Assembly: GCF_034180645.1 (NCBI RefSeq)
Contig: NZ_JAXFNY010000006.1
Coordinates: 62,001-126,000, forward strand
DNA: 64,000 bases
Reading direction: 5' to 3'
Origin: Mobiluncus sp034180645
GTDB lineage: Bacteria; Actinomycetota; Actinomycetes; Actinomycetales; Actinomycetaceae
Numbering within the stretch: position 1 is the stretch's first letter; each line of letters begins with the position of its first letter. The translations under genes and the position numbers were made by a program. Of this stretch, positions 1 to 9,762 are shown piece by piece. Under the pieces are notes generated by a model, which saw nothing but the letters and a program-made list of their open reading frames with translations, did no database searches and was not told the DNA's origin.

Positions 1-1632
1 CCAGTTCCTACCGGAACGCTTGTATAAATCGCCACCCGTAGTAATCAAATAAATCTGGTTTTCCTCCTCGCCGGCAGCCAAATCTACGGCGTTCTTAACC
101 CCCGGCAAAGTTGATACCGGTCCAAAAAGCGGAGCAATCCGAACGGTAGTGTTATCTCCTGAACCGGTCAGCAGCACCAGGGAATCTCCTTGTAGCCATG
201 CAATTGCGGGAACAACCTCGTTCCCAGCCTGCAACGTCACCGGAGCGGAAAAAGATTTCGGAGTGCCCGAGCCGTCCCGAATGACGACCGCGACACTCAC
301 AATATCTGCCTGACCTACGTGGCGCACGAAGGCAACCCGTGTTCCGTCCGGGCTAACGGTAAAAGCATGGACCGGGTCTCCGGTCTCCCACGGCACTTCC
401 AAATTCGCCCTGGTTCCATCGGGACGCAACGCAATAACTTGGCGCGGATTGGCTTTATCCAGAGTCCAAATCCAACCGTTTCTATCGATGGAAGCAGCCA
501 ACAGCTCTCGACCGTTATACAGCTGCGTCACCGCACCGTGCCCCCACACATAAAGCCGGCGATAACTGGAATCTGTAAAAACGATTTCGTTGCCAGCGGT
601 AGAAATAGCCGGATTCGTGATAACACCGGAAGCCACCACACCGGCAGGAACCAGGACCTCGGTGGCTCCGGAGTTCAGACGCACCACGTTGCCGTCTTTG
701 ACCATTATGGGGAATTGCGGAGTGGTACTTTGCGTGATTGGATTCGTGTTCTCCAAAGGCACTTTACCGATGCTCAAACTGACGGTAGAGATTCCCGAAA
801 CATCGCGCAGTGTCGATTCTATCTGCCAATACGCCAAGTTAATCGTGGTGGAATCGCTGAAAGCATCCGGGATATTTAAAGACACGTTAGCGACACCGTC
901 AAAAACATCTACCGCTCCCCCTGCCAAAGTGCTGCCGGCGGGGAAAGCAGAACGAACCGCCCCTTTAAAGCCAGCTTGCGGCCCTGCCAAGAGCGCATTA
1001 ACCAGGTAGGTAGGTAGCCGTCGACGCGGATACCAGCGCAGATCCGGGACCAGAGCTCCCGCATCGTTGGTGAGGAAGTACACGGGAGCCGAAGCGTAAA
1101 TCGAACTGAAAGCCGATTGGGAAAGTATCACTCCGTCCTCCAAAGCGGCGATACGCCACTGATTGTCGGCGGGCTTCACCAGGGAAAACACGGTACGAAC
1201 TCTCTCGGAGGGACCTGCCACGGTATAGTTTCCATGCTCGTCGACGCTTCCGAGCGCGCGAGCTGTCACTTCAACAGAGCCATCTCCCAGTTGACGAGTC
1301 TCCAGCGCGGAATCCGTATCGAAAATTTCCACTTGGACATCGGGGCGCCAGTCTATCGCCGCTTTGGGAGCGAGGAAGGAACGTGCCACGGTGAAGTCAT
1401 CGGAATATCCCGCCGAACAGGCACGAATAAAACCGGTCACAATTTGTTCCACAGTTGCGTTCGGGACAGGCCCGGGGGCGCTCAAGCCTAGCAGCGGCTG
1501 ATTCATGCCGACCCGTACTTCGGAATCATTGACGGGACCGGCAGTTGGCAACGCGGCACAACCGACCAGGCTGAGAGCAGAAATGCCCCCGAGGACAGCG
1601 CCCCACCACCGAGTTCGATTTTTGTTTAACAT
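1..1632 (-). CDS. lpqB: LpqB lipoprotein with GerMN domain (3' end cut by window edge)
   Basis: LpqB is the envelope lipoprotein encoded with the MtrAB two-component system; in mycobacteria it contacts MtrB and modulates its signalling. Reading the complement from 1632 gives a signal peptide with a lipobox (LSLVGCAA, lipidated Cys about residue 25), then a GerMN-type region and a beta-propeller-like C-terminal part that runs off position 1 with no stop. The ATG at 1632 has a GGGGAGG Shine-Dalgarno that lies inside the end of mtrB. Only 2 bp separate the mtrB stop from this ATG, so translation is probably coupled. About 544 codons are visible, so only a short C-terminal piece is missing. The identity rests on lipobox, layout and position after mtrB. 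Confidence 0.9.
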   Translation of the reverse strand, partial: MLNKNRTRWWGAVLGGISALSLVGCAALPTAGPVNDSEVRVGMNQPLLGLSAPGPVPNATVEQIVTGFIRACSAGYSDDFTVARSFLAPKAAIDWRPDVQVEIFDTDSALETRQLGDGSVEVTARALGSVDEHGNYTVAGPSERVRTVFSLVKPADNQWRIAALEDGVILSQSAFSSIYASAPVYFLTNDAGALVPDLRWYPRRRLPTYLVNALLAGPQAGFKGAVRSAFPAGSTLAGGAVDVFDGVANVSLNIPDAFSDSTTINLAYWQIESTLRDVSGISTVSLSIGKVPLENTNPITQSTTPQFPIMVKDGNVVRLNSGATEVLVPAGVVASGVITNPAISTAGNEIVFTDSSYRRLYVWGHGAVTQLYNGRELLAASIDRNGWIWTLDKANPRQVIALRPDGTRANLEVPWETGDPVHAFTVSPDGTRVAFVRHVGQADIVSVAVVIRDGSGTPKSFSAPVTLQAGNEVVPAIAWLQGDSLVLLTGSGDNTTVRIAPLFGPVSTLPGVKNAVDLAAGEEENQIYLITTGGDLYKRSGRNW

Positions 1633-1634
1633 GG

Positions 1635-3377
1635 CTACACCTCCCCATTTTTCCCCAGAGCGTCCGACACGTTCGCTGGTGTTATTGCTTTTTCCGGCGC
1701 AGGCTGAGGAGGAACGTAACTATCCAAGGTAGGTTCCACATAGTCAGTAATATCCAGAGGCGAAGGGCCAATCTCCATATCGTGACGCCGTGGCAGGGTC
1801 AGCAAGAAAGACGAGCCATAGCCGGTTTTGCCCCATGCCTGCAGAGTGCCCCCTGACAGGCGAGCATCCTCCAAAGAGATGGCTAAGCCCAACCCGGTAC
1901 CGCCCGTGGTCCGCGCTCGTGCCGGGTCAGCACGATAGAAACGGTCAAACACTCGGCTGGTCACTTCCGGTGACATCCCCACCCCGTGATCAGAAACCCG
2001 CAGAGCCACGGCGGTTTCGCTGGAATCGGTAGTAATTACTACGGGATTTCCTTCGGAGTGCTCAATGGCGTTAACCAGCAAATTTCGCACGATACGGGTC
2101 ACTCGGCGGGTATCAAGCTCCGCTGCGCAGGGGTACTTTGGCGGGTTAAAAATGACCCGGCACCCCACCTGTTCAGCCAAAGTGGCGTTATCCTCCACAA
2201 CTTGCTCAACGAGTTTGTTCAGGTTCACCATCTCAAAATCAAGCCGGGCGGATCCGGAGTCAATACGCGAAATTTCAAGCAAATCCGCCAGCATGGCATC
2301 GAATCGATCAATCTGGTCATGCAGCAGTTCCGCGCTTCGCAGCGCGGCAGGGTCGAGTTCTTCGCGGGCATCATAGATGACGTCATCGGCAATCCGCATC
2401 GTGGTCAGCGGAGTGCGCAACTCGTGGGACACATCGGAGACAAAACGCTGCTGCAGCCGGGACATCTGACCCAAAGTATCAATCTTGGACTGCAAAGAAT
2501 CCGCCATTTTATTGAAGGAATCAGCCAGTTGCGCGGTTTCATCCTGGCCTTGTGAGAGTACGCGTGCGTTCAAATCCCCAGCTGCCAAACGTTCCGCCGT
2601 GCGCACCGTGCGGCGCACCGGCACCAGCACGGAATAAACCACTACCCAGGTCATGCCCGCCACCAGCACCAGCACAGCGAGGCCGCCGCCGCCTAAAACC
2701 CCCATCACCAGGTTTATTGCCGCCTGTTCGTCAGCTAGGGAGTACACCAGGTAAAGTTCGTGAGCCCCCGCTAAGGGCAGGCTCACAGCAGTCCCTACCG
2801 CAATACCGGGATGCCGCTTGCCTTGTGCGTCCGTAATCTCAATAGACTGCCAATGCTGGCCGGTCTTTTGCTGTACCGCCTCACGCAGTTGGGAAGTAAT
2901 GACTTCCCGCATGTTTTGGGTAGCGATTTCGTTAATCACAAAGGAGGAGGTTTCGCTGGGGTTGCGCAAAAGCAGCACGGCGGGGGCGCTAGAACCGGAA
3001 GTGAGGGTGGAGATTGAGGTGACAACGTCCTGAGCGAGGGACTGTACCTGTTCCACAGTCGAGGCCGGAGCCTGGTCGAAACGATTTTGCGCCGTCCTTG
3101 CTTGGGTGGCAGCCTCCTCCAACACCTGATTCAGCCGCTCTTGAAAGATGCCGTTTTTGATGGCTGTGGAAGCATAAATCCCTACCGCGAACAGAATCAC
3201 GAACGTTGCGACCAGCATGATACTAGCCATCCGCAGAGCCAACGAACGCCGAAGCCGTTTTGGAACCCAGGTAGCTTGCGTGACGCCAACTAAATAGCGG
3301 GTGGCGCTACCGAAGAATTGCGAGATTCTTCGCTGCCGGCGAGTCCGGCGAAACACCGTGTATTGCGAGGAACTCAC
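1635..3377 (-). CDS. mtrB: MtrB sensor histidine kinase
   Basis: Membrane sensor kinase that phosphorylates MtrA to control cell wall and division genes. The 580-residue protein has an Arg-rich cytoplasmic N-terminus, a membrane helix about 48-71, an extracytoplasmic domain of about 150 residues, a second helix about 224-252, a HAMP domain, the H-box SDVSHELRTPL with phospho-acceptor His near 318, and HATPase boxes NLLVNAIEH, DHGVGMSP and GGTGLGLAI. After the kinase core there is a Pro-rich tail of about 50 residues. Its start overlaps the mtrA stop by 4 bp and lpqB follows after 2 bp, so the three genes form one operon. Gene order mtrA-mtrB-lpqB is conserved in Actinobacteria, which makes the assignment firm. 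Confidence 0.96.
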   Translation of the reverse strand: MSSSQYTVFRRTRRQRRISQFFGSATRYLVGVTQATWVPKRLRRSLALRMASIMLVATFVILFAVGIYASTAIKNGIFQERLNQVLEEAATQARTAQNRFDQAPASTVEQVQSLAQDVVTSISTLTSGSSAPAVLLLRNPSETSSFVINEIATQNMREVITSQLREAVQQKTGQHWQSIEITDAQGKRHPGIAVGTAVSLPLAGAHELYLVYSLADEQAAINLVMGVLGGGGLAVLVLVAGMTWVVVYSVLVPVRRTVRTAERLAAGDLNARVLSQGQDETAQLADSFNKMADSLQSKIDTLGQMSRLQQRFVSDVSHELRTPLTTMRIADDVIYDAREELDPAALRSAELLHDQIDRFDAMLADLLEISRIDSGSARLDFEMVNLNKLVEQVVEDNATLAEQVGCRVIFNPPKYPCAAELDTRRVTRIVRNLLVNAIEHSEGNPVVITTDSSETAVALRVSDHGVGMSPEVTSRVFDRFYRADPARARTTGGTGLGLAISLEDARLSGGTLQAWGKTGYGSSFLLTLPRRHDMEIGPSPLDITDYVEPTLDSYVPPQPAPEKAITPANVSDALGKNGEV

Positions 3378-4057
3378 TGAGGTTCAGTCCCGATTCGATA
3401 GCCCACCCCACGGACTGTGAGAACCACAGTAGGATTATCCGGGTCAAGCTCTACCTTGGCGCGCAACCGCTGGACATGCACGTTGACCAGACGGGTGTCG
3501 GAAGCGTGGCGCAGCCCCCAGACCTGCTCCAGCAATTCTTCGCGGGAAAACACCCGCCCGGGCTTTGTGGCTAGGGCAACCAAGAGGTCATACTCTAGCG
3601 GGGTGAGGTTTAAAGGCTTTCCGTCCCGGCTCACCTCGTGAGATGTCAGATTAATTTCCACCCCCGCAGCTTTCAGAATGTCATGTTCGGCCGCTTCTAG
3701 GTTGCGCAGCCGCGCGGCGACTCGCGCCAGCAGTTCTTTGGGTTTGAAAGGCTTAGGAATGTAGTCGTCAGCACCGGCTTCCAACCCCGCGACCACATCA
3801 GTGGTGTCGGATTTTGCGGTCAACATGATGATGGGCACATTCGAGAATTCACGGATTCTACGGCAAATCTCGATACCATCCATTCCTGGCAGCATCAGGT
3901 CGAGCAGCAGCAAGTCTGGTTCAACTTCCCGGAACTTATCCACGGCTTTTGCGCCGTCGGCACAAAAACTTGGTTCATAGGCGGATGATTCCAGAATAAT
4001 GCCAATCATCTCGCTTAGGGCTTGGTCATCATCTACTACCAGGATTTTTGCACTCAT
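3374..4057 (-). CDS. mtrA: MtrA response regulator (OmpR/PhoB family)
   Basis: DNA-binding response regulator partnered with MtrB. The 227 residues show a receiver domain with the acidic pocket (VVDDD at 7-11), phospho-acceptor Asp53 in LLLDLMLPGMDG, the conserved Lys in IPKPFKPKEL, and a winged-helix output domain ending in VRGVGYRIG. The start at 4057 has AGGA only two bases before the ATG. A CAAAAT sequence at 4064-4069 on this strand ends six bases before the ATG, so the message might be leaderless; this is weaker than the other cases in the window. The gene is divergent from the membrane protein at 4199, with about 140 bp shared upstream region. Confidence 0.96.
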   Translation of the reverse strand: MSAKILVVDDDQALSEMIGIILESSAYEPSFCADGAKAVDKFREVEPDLLLLDLMLPGMDGIEICRRIREFSNVPIIMLTAKSDTTDVVAGLEAGADDYIPKPFKPKELLARVAARLRNLEAAEHDILKAAGVEINLTSHEVSRDGKPLNLTPLEYDLLVALATKPGRVFSREELLEQVWGLRHASDTRLVNVHVQRLRAKVELDPDNPTVVLTVRGVGYRIGTEPQ

Positions 4058-4198
4058 ATTCCTATTTTGTCACGATTTCACAATTTGCGAGAAGACCCGC
4101 AGAGGAGCTTGGCATTGCTATAGAGTTTTTCGGTTTAAACGAGCGCATCTGCGCGGTGTCGTGGCAATATTAAGTGAACCAGTTATTGGAAAGGCATT

Positions 4199-5482
4199 AT
4201 GAGCGACAACTCTTACCTCAATCAGAGCACCCCCCCGGAGAACAGCTATGGTAATGTTCCCCAGACACCGGGTCAGAGCAGCCCGGTGCCGCCGGAACCT
4301 TCATTTACGTCTCCTCCCACGCCCGCCCCAGGCAGTTTCAACACGGGCTCGTGGACACTGACCCCGGAGGACAGCACCGGTAAGCCAGAGTCCCTCCCGA
4401 ATCTTCTTCCGTCCGGATACCCCGCCGCAGCCACCCCGCAAACCTCCACCCCCAATTTTGGAACGAGCGGTACAAACTATAGGAACGGCGCCAACAACAC
4501 CGGATTCGACCCTTATGGTTTGAACTATCAGCAGGTCCAACCCGGGATTATTCCGCTTCGTCCGCTGAAACTTGGGGATATTTACAACGGAGCATTCTCC
4601 GCGATTCGCCAGGCTCCTTCTGTCATGTTCGGTCTGGTTTTGGCTCTCTGGGCAGGACTTGGCGGGTTGATGGGAGTGCTGCTTTATTTCCTCGCTCCTG
4701 ACCTCAATACCTACCTGGCTAACGACTTCGATTTTGACGGCACGGAAGCCACGGTGGACAGTTTTCTGGAATTTACCGAATCAACGATACTCATTGGTGT
4801 CATCACCGGCCTGCTCCAACTATTTATCGTCTTTCTGACTTTGGCAATTTGTGTTGCCGGATTGGGACCCTTGATTCTGGGACGCCGCCCCACGGTAGCC
4901 GATGCGTGGCAGACTTTGAAAAGCCACCTCTGGGGTATCGTCGGCTATTCTTTGTTGCTCATCTTGGGATCAGCCCTGTTGCTAGGGCTGGGCCTGCTTC
5001 CGCTGGGCGGGTTTTTCCTGCTTAACATCAAAGATCTCGGGGCCTCTCTGGGCTTGTTGGGTCTTACTTTCCTCACCCTCATTGCCGTTGCCGTGTTTTC
5101 CACCTGGATCTACGTAAAACTTGTTTTTGCTATCCCCACTGCCATCATGGAAGATATCGGCATCGTCCCCGCGTTGAAACGTTCCTGGACGCTGACCAAA
5201 GGCAGTTTCTGGAAGATTTTTGGCGTCATTTTACTAACTTCCCTCATAGTTTCGTTCCTGGCCAACGGATTGAACACCGTGATTGGCTTGATTCTCTCCG
5301 CAGTGCTACTGATAAACCAGAATGTAACGATAGTAATGACTCTCTCCGCCTTTTTAGGCACCATCATTACCGGACTGACCATGCCGTTCTACGGGGCAGT
5401 TCTAGGTCTGCTCTATATCGATACGCGGATGCGCCGCGAGGGTCTGGCGGTAAGTTTGCTCCAGGCGGTCCAGCAGGGCTGA
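4199..5482 (+). CDS. Polytopic membrane protein with Pro/Ser-rich N-terminus
   Basis: 427 residues. The first ~120 are a low-complexity, Pro/Ser/Thr/Gly-rich, probably disordered cytoplasmic segment. The rest holds about six hydrophobic stretches and resembles the membrane domain found with glycerophosphodiester phosphodiesterases (IMEDIGIVPALKRSW matches the recurrent motif of that family). No catalytic domain is visible, so a transport or scaffolding role is more likely than hydrolysis. The ATG has GGAAAGG eight bases upstream. It heads a run of five co-directional genes (DUF4129, DUF4350, MoxR, DUF58) and is divergent from mtrA, an arrangement common in Actinobacteria. The function is not established. 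Confidence 0.8.
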   Translation: MSDNSYLNQSTPPENSYGNVPQTPGQSSPVPPEPSFTSPPTPAPGSFNTGSWTLTPEDSTGKPESLPNLLPSGYPAAATPQTSTPNFGTSGTNYRNGANNTGFDPYGLNYQQVQPGIIPLRPLKLGDIYNGAFSAIRQAPSVMFGLVLALWAGLGGLMGVLLYFLAPDLNTYLANDFDFDGTEATVDSFLEFTESTILIGVITGLLQLFIVFLTLAICVAGLGPLILGRRPTVADAWQTLKSHLWGIVGYSLLLILGSALLLGLGLLPLGGFFLLNIKDLGASLGLLGLTFLTLIAVAVFSTWIYVKLVFAIPTAIMEDIGIVPALKRSWTLTKGSFWKIFGVILLTSLIVSFLANGLNTVIGLILSAVLLINQNVTIVMTLSAFLGTIITGLTMPFYGAVLGLLYIDTRMRREGLAVSLLQAVQQG

Positions 5483-5516
5483 CGAACGGTACCACAGAAG
5501 GGATTCTCGGGTAGGT

Positions 5517-6254
5517 ATGCTGAACATTTCGACGCAATTGGAGGGCTTACGGCTCCATCACGTTGATTTGTGCTACCTAGTGTTCTCTGACGTGTCGGAC
5601 CGGGACGGGCGCGAGACGCTCGAAGAGGAACTCTCCAAACCGATTTACCAGGAACGACCCTCCCTACTGAAAATAATTTGGGAGTGGTTTGCCGAGATTT
5701 TTTCGTCCGCAAACGTCAATCCCGTCTTGCCTTCTTGGCTGTGGCTCATTGCCGCCTTAGTCGTAGCTATGCTGGTCATCATCATCATGATTTTGTTTTC
5801 GGGTAACTGGAAGTTCCGGGAACAGGTCAAGCCGACCCTCACTGATGATGCTGCGGTTTTCGAGGATAACCGCAGCGCGGTGCAATATCTGGCGGCAGCC
5901 AAAAATGCCCTCTCCCGCGGGGACTACTCCACGGCTTTCTTGGAACAATTTCGCCATCTGCTGCGTCTTTGTGAAGCCAACGAACTGTTGGTAATCACTC
6001 CCGGACTCACTGCCGGGGAGGGTAGCGCCGCTCTCAGCCAGGCAGTTCCTGCAGAATCAGAGGAATTAGCTTGGGCAGCCAACGTGTTTAACGCAATACG
6101 GTATGGGCGACGACAGTCGGACAACACCCAGGTGCAAAGATTGATTGCCCTGGATTCCCGCCTAGATTCTTTCATTTCGCACTCCCGCATCCGTGTTAAC
6201 CCCACCGATTCACCACGGGACGCGCTGGCGCAGGCAGGAGGTGCGCTCCTGTGA
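5517..6254 (+). CDS. DUF4129 domain membrane protein
   Basis: 245 residues. The pattern EELSKPIYQE is followed by an amphipathic helix, a membrane segment about 75-97 (LWLIAALVVAMLVIIIMILF), then a soluble domain of DUF4129 type with ITPGLTAGE and FNAIRYGRRQ near its end. Such proteins sit beside MoxR/DUF58 genes in Actinobacteria and may assist envelope protein maturation, but no activity is known. The start is uncertain: the ATG at 5517 has only a distant GAAGGGA, and the first ~20 residues do not resemble the family, so a GTG or TTG near 5568-5580 is possible. Its end overlaps the next gene by 4 bp. Confidence 0.8.
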   Translation: MLNISTQLEGLRLHHVDLCYLVFSDVSDRDGRETLEEELSKPIYQERPSLLKIIWEWFAEIFSSANVNPVLPSWLWLIAALVVAMLVIIIMILFSGNWKFREQVKPTLTDDAAVFEDNRSAVQYLAAAKNALSRGDYSTAFLEQFRHLLRLCEANELLVITPGLTAGEGSAALSQAVPAESEELAWAANVFNAIRYGRRQSDNTQVQRLIALDSRLDSFISHSRIRVNPTDSPRDALAQAGGALL

Positions 6255-7408
6255 GCAGTACGACCCCACCTACAGCCACACCGCGCATCTCGGAAGCAAT
6301 TCTTCGGGGTCGCTGGGTCATCGGCGGTCTGGTGTTGCTGGCAGTTTTTTCTTTCCTCAGCGCCGTGCTGCGTACTCCCACCGACGAAATCAGTCTTTCT
6401 ATCCGCAACCCAAAAAGCAGCGGGGCGATGGCTCTGGCCGAAGTGCTTCGCCACGAGGGCGTGCTGGTCGGTGAGGCGTATTCCGTACGTGACCTGGAGT
6501 CCTATAGTTCCAAGGACACTGTTGTCATCACCAATACCAATGAAATCAACGATGCTACCCTGCGAGAAATCCTGCACACCCCCACAAACCTTTTGGTAAT
6601 AGGGACTTTGGCGCAAGGGAAACGTTTCGACCCCTATGTGGAATCCGCACCAACGGGTTCTCCCAAGGAAATCAGTGCTCAGTGCGATTTTCCTGGTGCG
6701 AAAGCAGCCCGAACGATTTCTTCAACTCGTGGTTCGCTCCGCCCTTTGCGGCAGCCCGAAACCGCGTGTTTTCCGATTCAGGATAACGCTTTCGCGTACG
6801 TATCGTTCAAACGTCCTGAAGGTTTCCGCTTAGCCTTGCTTTCCGAGGACAGCCTGGCGCGCAACGACACTATCACCGAGGCCGGCAATGCCGCTTTGCT
6901 GTTGAATCTGTTGAGTTCCAGCCCCCGGGTCGGTTGGGTCAACGGCACCACGTTCCAGCAGGGTTTTGACGAAAACGGCGAGGCTCAGCCTCTGTTGCCC
7001 GATTTCTTCCTCATTGCCCTAGTGTATTTATTCGCGGCAGCTTTCGTGTTTACGTTGGCACAAGGGCGTCGCTTGGGTCGTGTGGTTCCCGAAGAGTTAC
7101 CGGTCGTGGTGCATGGCGCCGAGGCAGTTTACGGTCGCGGGCGCCTCTACGAAAAAACCGGGGCCGTCTCGGTAGCCGCCCACAAGGCTCGGGAATACAC
7201 GGCTCGACGTTTAGGTGCCGCTTTGCATATTCCGACCCCGACGACTCCAACTGTCATGGTGCGAGAAGTGTCGCGATACACCGGGGTTGGCGAGTCTCAG
7301 GTCTATGACCTCCTCTACGGTGAGGTGCCCGCCACCGCTCGCGGGTTGGGAAACCTATTGCACGACTTATACCTTCTGACCAAAACAAATCCGCGAAAGG
7401 AAAGCTAA
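6251..7408 (+). CDS. DUF4350 domain membrane protein
   Basis: 385 residues with a membrane helix at about 22-42 (WVIGGLVLLAVFSFLSAVL), an extracytoplasmic domain (DUF4350, a flavodoxin/GATase-like fold that starts with SGAMALAEVLRHEGV), a second helix about 250-272 and a cytoplasmic tail of ~110 residues. It starts with GTG and overlaps the DUF4129 gene by 4 bp, and its stop directly abuts the MoxR ATG, so the three are one transcription unit. The family is a standard partner of MoxR-DUF58 modules. Its biochemical role is unknown. Confidence 0.82.
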   Translation: MSSTTPPTATPRISEAILRGRWVIGGLVLLAVFSFLSAVLRTPTDEISLSIRNPKSSGAMALAEVLRHEGVLVGEAYSVRDLESYSSKDTVVITNTNEINDATLREILHTPTNLLVIGTLAQGKRFDPYVESAPTGSPKEISAQCDFPGAKAARTISSTRGSLRPLRQPETACFPIQDNAFAYVSFKRPEGFRLALLSEDSLARNDTITEAGNAALLLNLLSSSPRVGWVNGTTFQQGFDENGEAQPLLPDFFLIALVYLFAAAFVFTLAQGRRLGRVVPEELPVVVHGAEAVYGRGRLYEKTGAVSVAAHKAREYTARRLGAALHIPTPTTPTVMVREVSRYTGVGESQVYDLLYGEVPATARGLGNLLHDLYLLTKTNPRKES

Positions 7409-8368
7409 ATGGATATGCAAGATCCGACTTTGCGCAAGCTCATCGCGTTGCGTACCGAAATCAACAAGGTGGTGAAAGGCCAAGATGCGGTGGTAACCGG
7501 GCTGGTAATCGCGTTGTTGGCGGAAGGGCACGTGCTCCTGGAAGGCGTTCCCGGAGTCGCCAAGACCCTGCTGGTGCGGACTTTGGCAAAGTCGCTGGAC
7601 CTGAGCCACAAGCGGGTGCAGTTCACCCCGGATTTGATGCCCGGCGACTTGACCGGTTCGCTGATTTTTAATGCTCAAGAGTCTTCGTTTACTTTCCGAG
7701 AAGGTCCCGTTTTCACAAACTTACTGCTGGCGGATGAAATTAACCGCACCCCTCCGAAAACTCAAGCTGCCTTGCTGGAAGCCATGGAGGAACACCAAGT
7801 CACTACCGATGGGGTGAGCCGCGCTTTGCCGGAACCGTTTACGGTCATCGCAACCCAGAACCCGGTGGAATACGAAGGCACCTATCCCCTGCCCGAAGCT
7901 CAGCTGGACCGGTTTTTGCTGAAACTAGACGTGCCTCTCCCGACACGGGAAACGGAGTTGGAGGTTTTGCAGCTGCATTTGAGTGGCTTCAACACTCACG
8001 ACCTCGACGCCGCGGGAGTGAACGTGGCTGCCAACGCGGCAGACATAGCGGCGGCTCGCCAGGCCGTCAAGGAAGTCAAGGCCAGCAGCGAGGTGTTGGG
8101 CTACATAGTCGACCTCGTGCGAGCCACTCGCGCGTTACCGCAAGTGGAGTTGGGAGTGTCGCCCCGTGGCGCGACGGCCCTGCTGTCGACTTCCCGGGCT
8201 TGGGCATGGCTGTCCGGACGCGACTACGTCACCCCAGACGATGTCAAGTCCCTGGTCCTGCCCACATTCCGCCACCGTCTCCGGCTGCGTCCCGAAGCCG
8301 AAATGGAAGGCGTCAACGCCAAGACCGTCCTGGACAGCGTCCTGGCTACCACTCCGGTACCGCGATAA
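7409..8368 (+). CDS. MoxR-family AAA+ ATPase
   Basis: AAA+ chaperone-type ATPase of 319 residues. Walker A GVPGVAKT is at 46-53, Walker B LLLADE at 105-110, followed by INRTPPKTQAALLEAMEE, the sensor-1 region VIATQNPVEYEG and the C-terminal lid with SPRGATALL. MoxR proteins act on partner proteins that carry VWA or DUF58 domains, and the next gene encodes exactly that. RBS GAAAGGAAAG lies just before the ATG, inside the end of the DUF4350 gene. The gene is well conserved and intact. Confidence 0.95.
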   Translation: MDMQDPTLRKLIALRTEINKVVKGQDAVVTGLVIALLAEGHVLLEGVPGVAKTLLVRTLAKSLDLSHKRVQFTPDLMPGDLTGSLIFNAQESSFTFREGPVFTNLLLADEINRTPPKTQAALLEAMEEHQVTTDGVSRALPEPFTVIATQNPVEYEGTYPLPEAQLDRFLLKLDVPLPTRETELEVLQLHLSGFNTHDLDAAGVNVAANAADIAAARQAVKEVKASSEVLGYIVDLVRATRALPQVELGVSPRGATALLSTSRAWAWLSGRDYVTPDDVKSLVLPTFRHRLRLRPEAEMEGVNAKTVLDSVLATTPVPR

Positions 8369-8419
8369 ACGCAGCATAACCCGGTTTCCACCGTCAAAGA
8401 GTTATAGAGGGGAGGCGAA

Positions 8420-9754
8420 ATGGCAGTTTCCAAACGCCTGGCGTTCTTGATCGCGCTGGGTATTCCGCTGGTGCTGCTGACTCACTGGAACTCTGGCGCC
8501 TTTTTCTGGCTGCTGGTGTGCCTGCTGGTGTGGCTGTTTGACGTCATCGCCGCGCCCAGTCCCCGCCACCTCGCGATAACGCGCTCCCTACCCCACACAC
8601 TGCGTCAACGCACCGAAACGCCCTACACCGTGAGCGTGAAAAATCCCACCAAACGTAAATTCCGCGCTCAGATACGCGACGCGTGGCCGCCCTCGCTCCA
8701 AGCCCTGCCACGCCAGCAGCGTCTAACACTGGACGCACAAAGCTCGACCACTTTGCAGGCCAGTTTTACCCCGCAACGCAAAGGCACTCTGCGTAGCGAT
8801 GCCGTTACCGTACGCTCTTATGGACCCCTGGGGCTGGGCGCCCGCCAGTTTTCTGCCCCCATCGTGCAGGAAGTGAAAGTACTGCCGGAGTTTCGCAGCG
8901 CCAAGTACCTGCCCTCGCGCCTGAAAACGTTACGCCGTTTGGAGGGCAACTCCCTAGTGATGCAACGCGGGCAAGGCTCGGAGTTCGATTCCCTGCGGGA
9001 ATACGTCCCTGGCGACGACGTGCGCGATATCGAGTGGCACTCTTCCGCAAGGTTGCGCACTCCGGTGGTAAAGACTTGGCGCCCCGAGCGCGACCGCAAC
9101 GTCATCATCTGCTTGGATTCCTCGCGCAGCGCCGCGGTGCGGCTTGATAAATACCCCCGGCTGGATGCCTCTATGGAGGCGGCCCTGCTGCTCGGAGCAT
9201 TGGCTGGCAGCGCCGGGGATCGGGTACACCTTATCGCGTTCGACAATCAGATTCGTTTTCATATTCAACCGGATCGAGGTGTCGGACTCATCACCGAGAT
9301 GGCGCAGGCCTTGGCCGATTTGCAGGTTTCACTCACCGAAGCGAACTGGTCTGGACTGAGCCACACTTTGCTCTCCGGATTGCGGCAACGTTCTCTGGTT
9401 GTGATTTTGACAGGTTTGGAAGGCGGGGCGGAACGGTCCGGTTTGATGCCGATGGTAGAAGCGCTGTCCTCCCGACATCACGTGCTGGTGGCGAACTCTT
9501 TGGATCCCGAGTTGACCCGTTTGGCTCAACTGCCTGGCCAATGGAATCTCAATGACGCCAAGCAGTCGCTGAGTCGGTTCAATCCCGTGGACGCTTTCCT
9601 GGCGGCAGCGGCGATGGCGGAGTTGAACGAACACGAGGAAGCGGGGAATCTGCTGCCTCTATTGGGGGGACATTTGTTGAACGCCACCCCTGAAAAGCTA
9701 CCTCCCAACTTGGCAGATGCCTACATTTCGTTAAAACGCCGCGGGCAGATTTGA
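8420..9754 (+). CDS. DUF58 (VWA-like) protein, MoxR partner
   Basis: 444 residues with two closely spaced hydrophobic segments in the first ~50 residues, then a beta-rich stretch and the DUF58 core (YVPGDDVRDIEWHSSAR, then VIICLDSSRS, the DxSxS metal-site motif of VWA-like domains). It is probably anchored to the membrane and remodelled by the upstream MoxR ATPase. RBS GAGGGGAGG lies upstream of the ATG at 8420. It is the last gene of the block and ends 8 bp from the convergent gene at 9763, with no hairpin between. Confidence 0.9.
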   Translation: MAVSKRLAFLIALGIPLVLLTHWNSGAFFWLLVCLLVWLFDVIAAPSPRHLAITRSLPHTLRQRTETPYTVSVKNPTKRKFRAQIRDAWPPSLQALPRQQRLTLDAQSSTTLQASFTPQRKGTLRSDAVTVRSYGPLGLGARQFSAPIVQEVKVLPEFRSAKYLPSRLKTLRRLEGNSLVMQRGQGSEFDSLREYVPGDDVRDIEWHSSARLRTPVVKTWRPERDRNVIICLDSSRSAAVRLDKYPRLDASMEAALLLGALAGSAGDRVHLIAFDNQIRFHIQPDRGVGLITEMAQALADLQVSLTEANWSGLSHTLLSGLRQRSLVVILTGLEGGAERSGLMPMVEALSSRHHVLVANSLDPELTRLAQLPGQWNLNDAKQSLSRFNPVDAFLAAAAMAELNEHEEAGNLLPLLGGHLLNATPEKLPPNLADAYISLKRRGQI

Positions 9755-9762
9755 GACGCGGT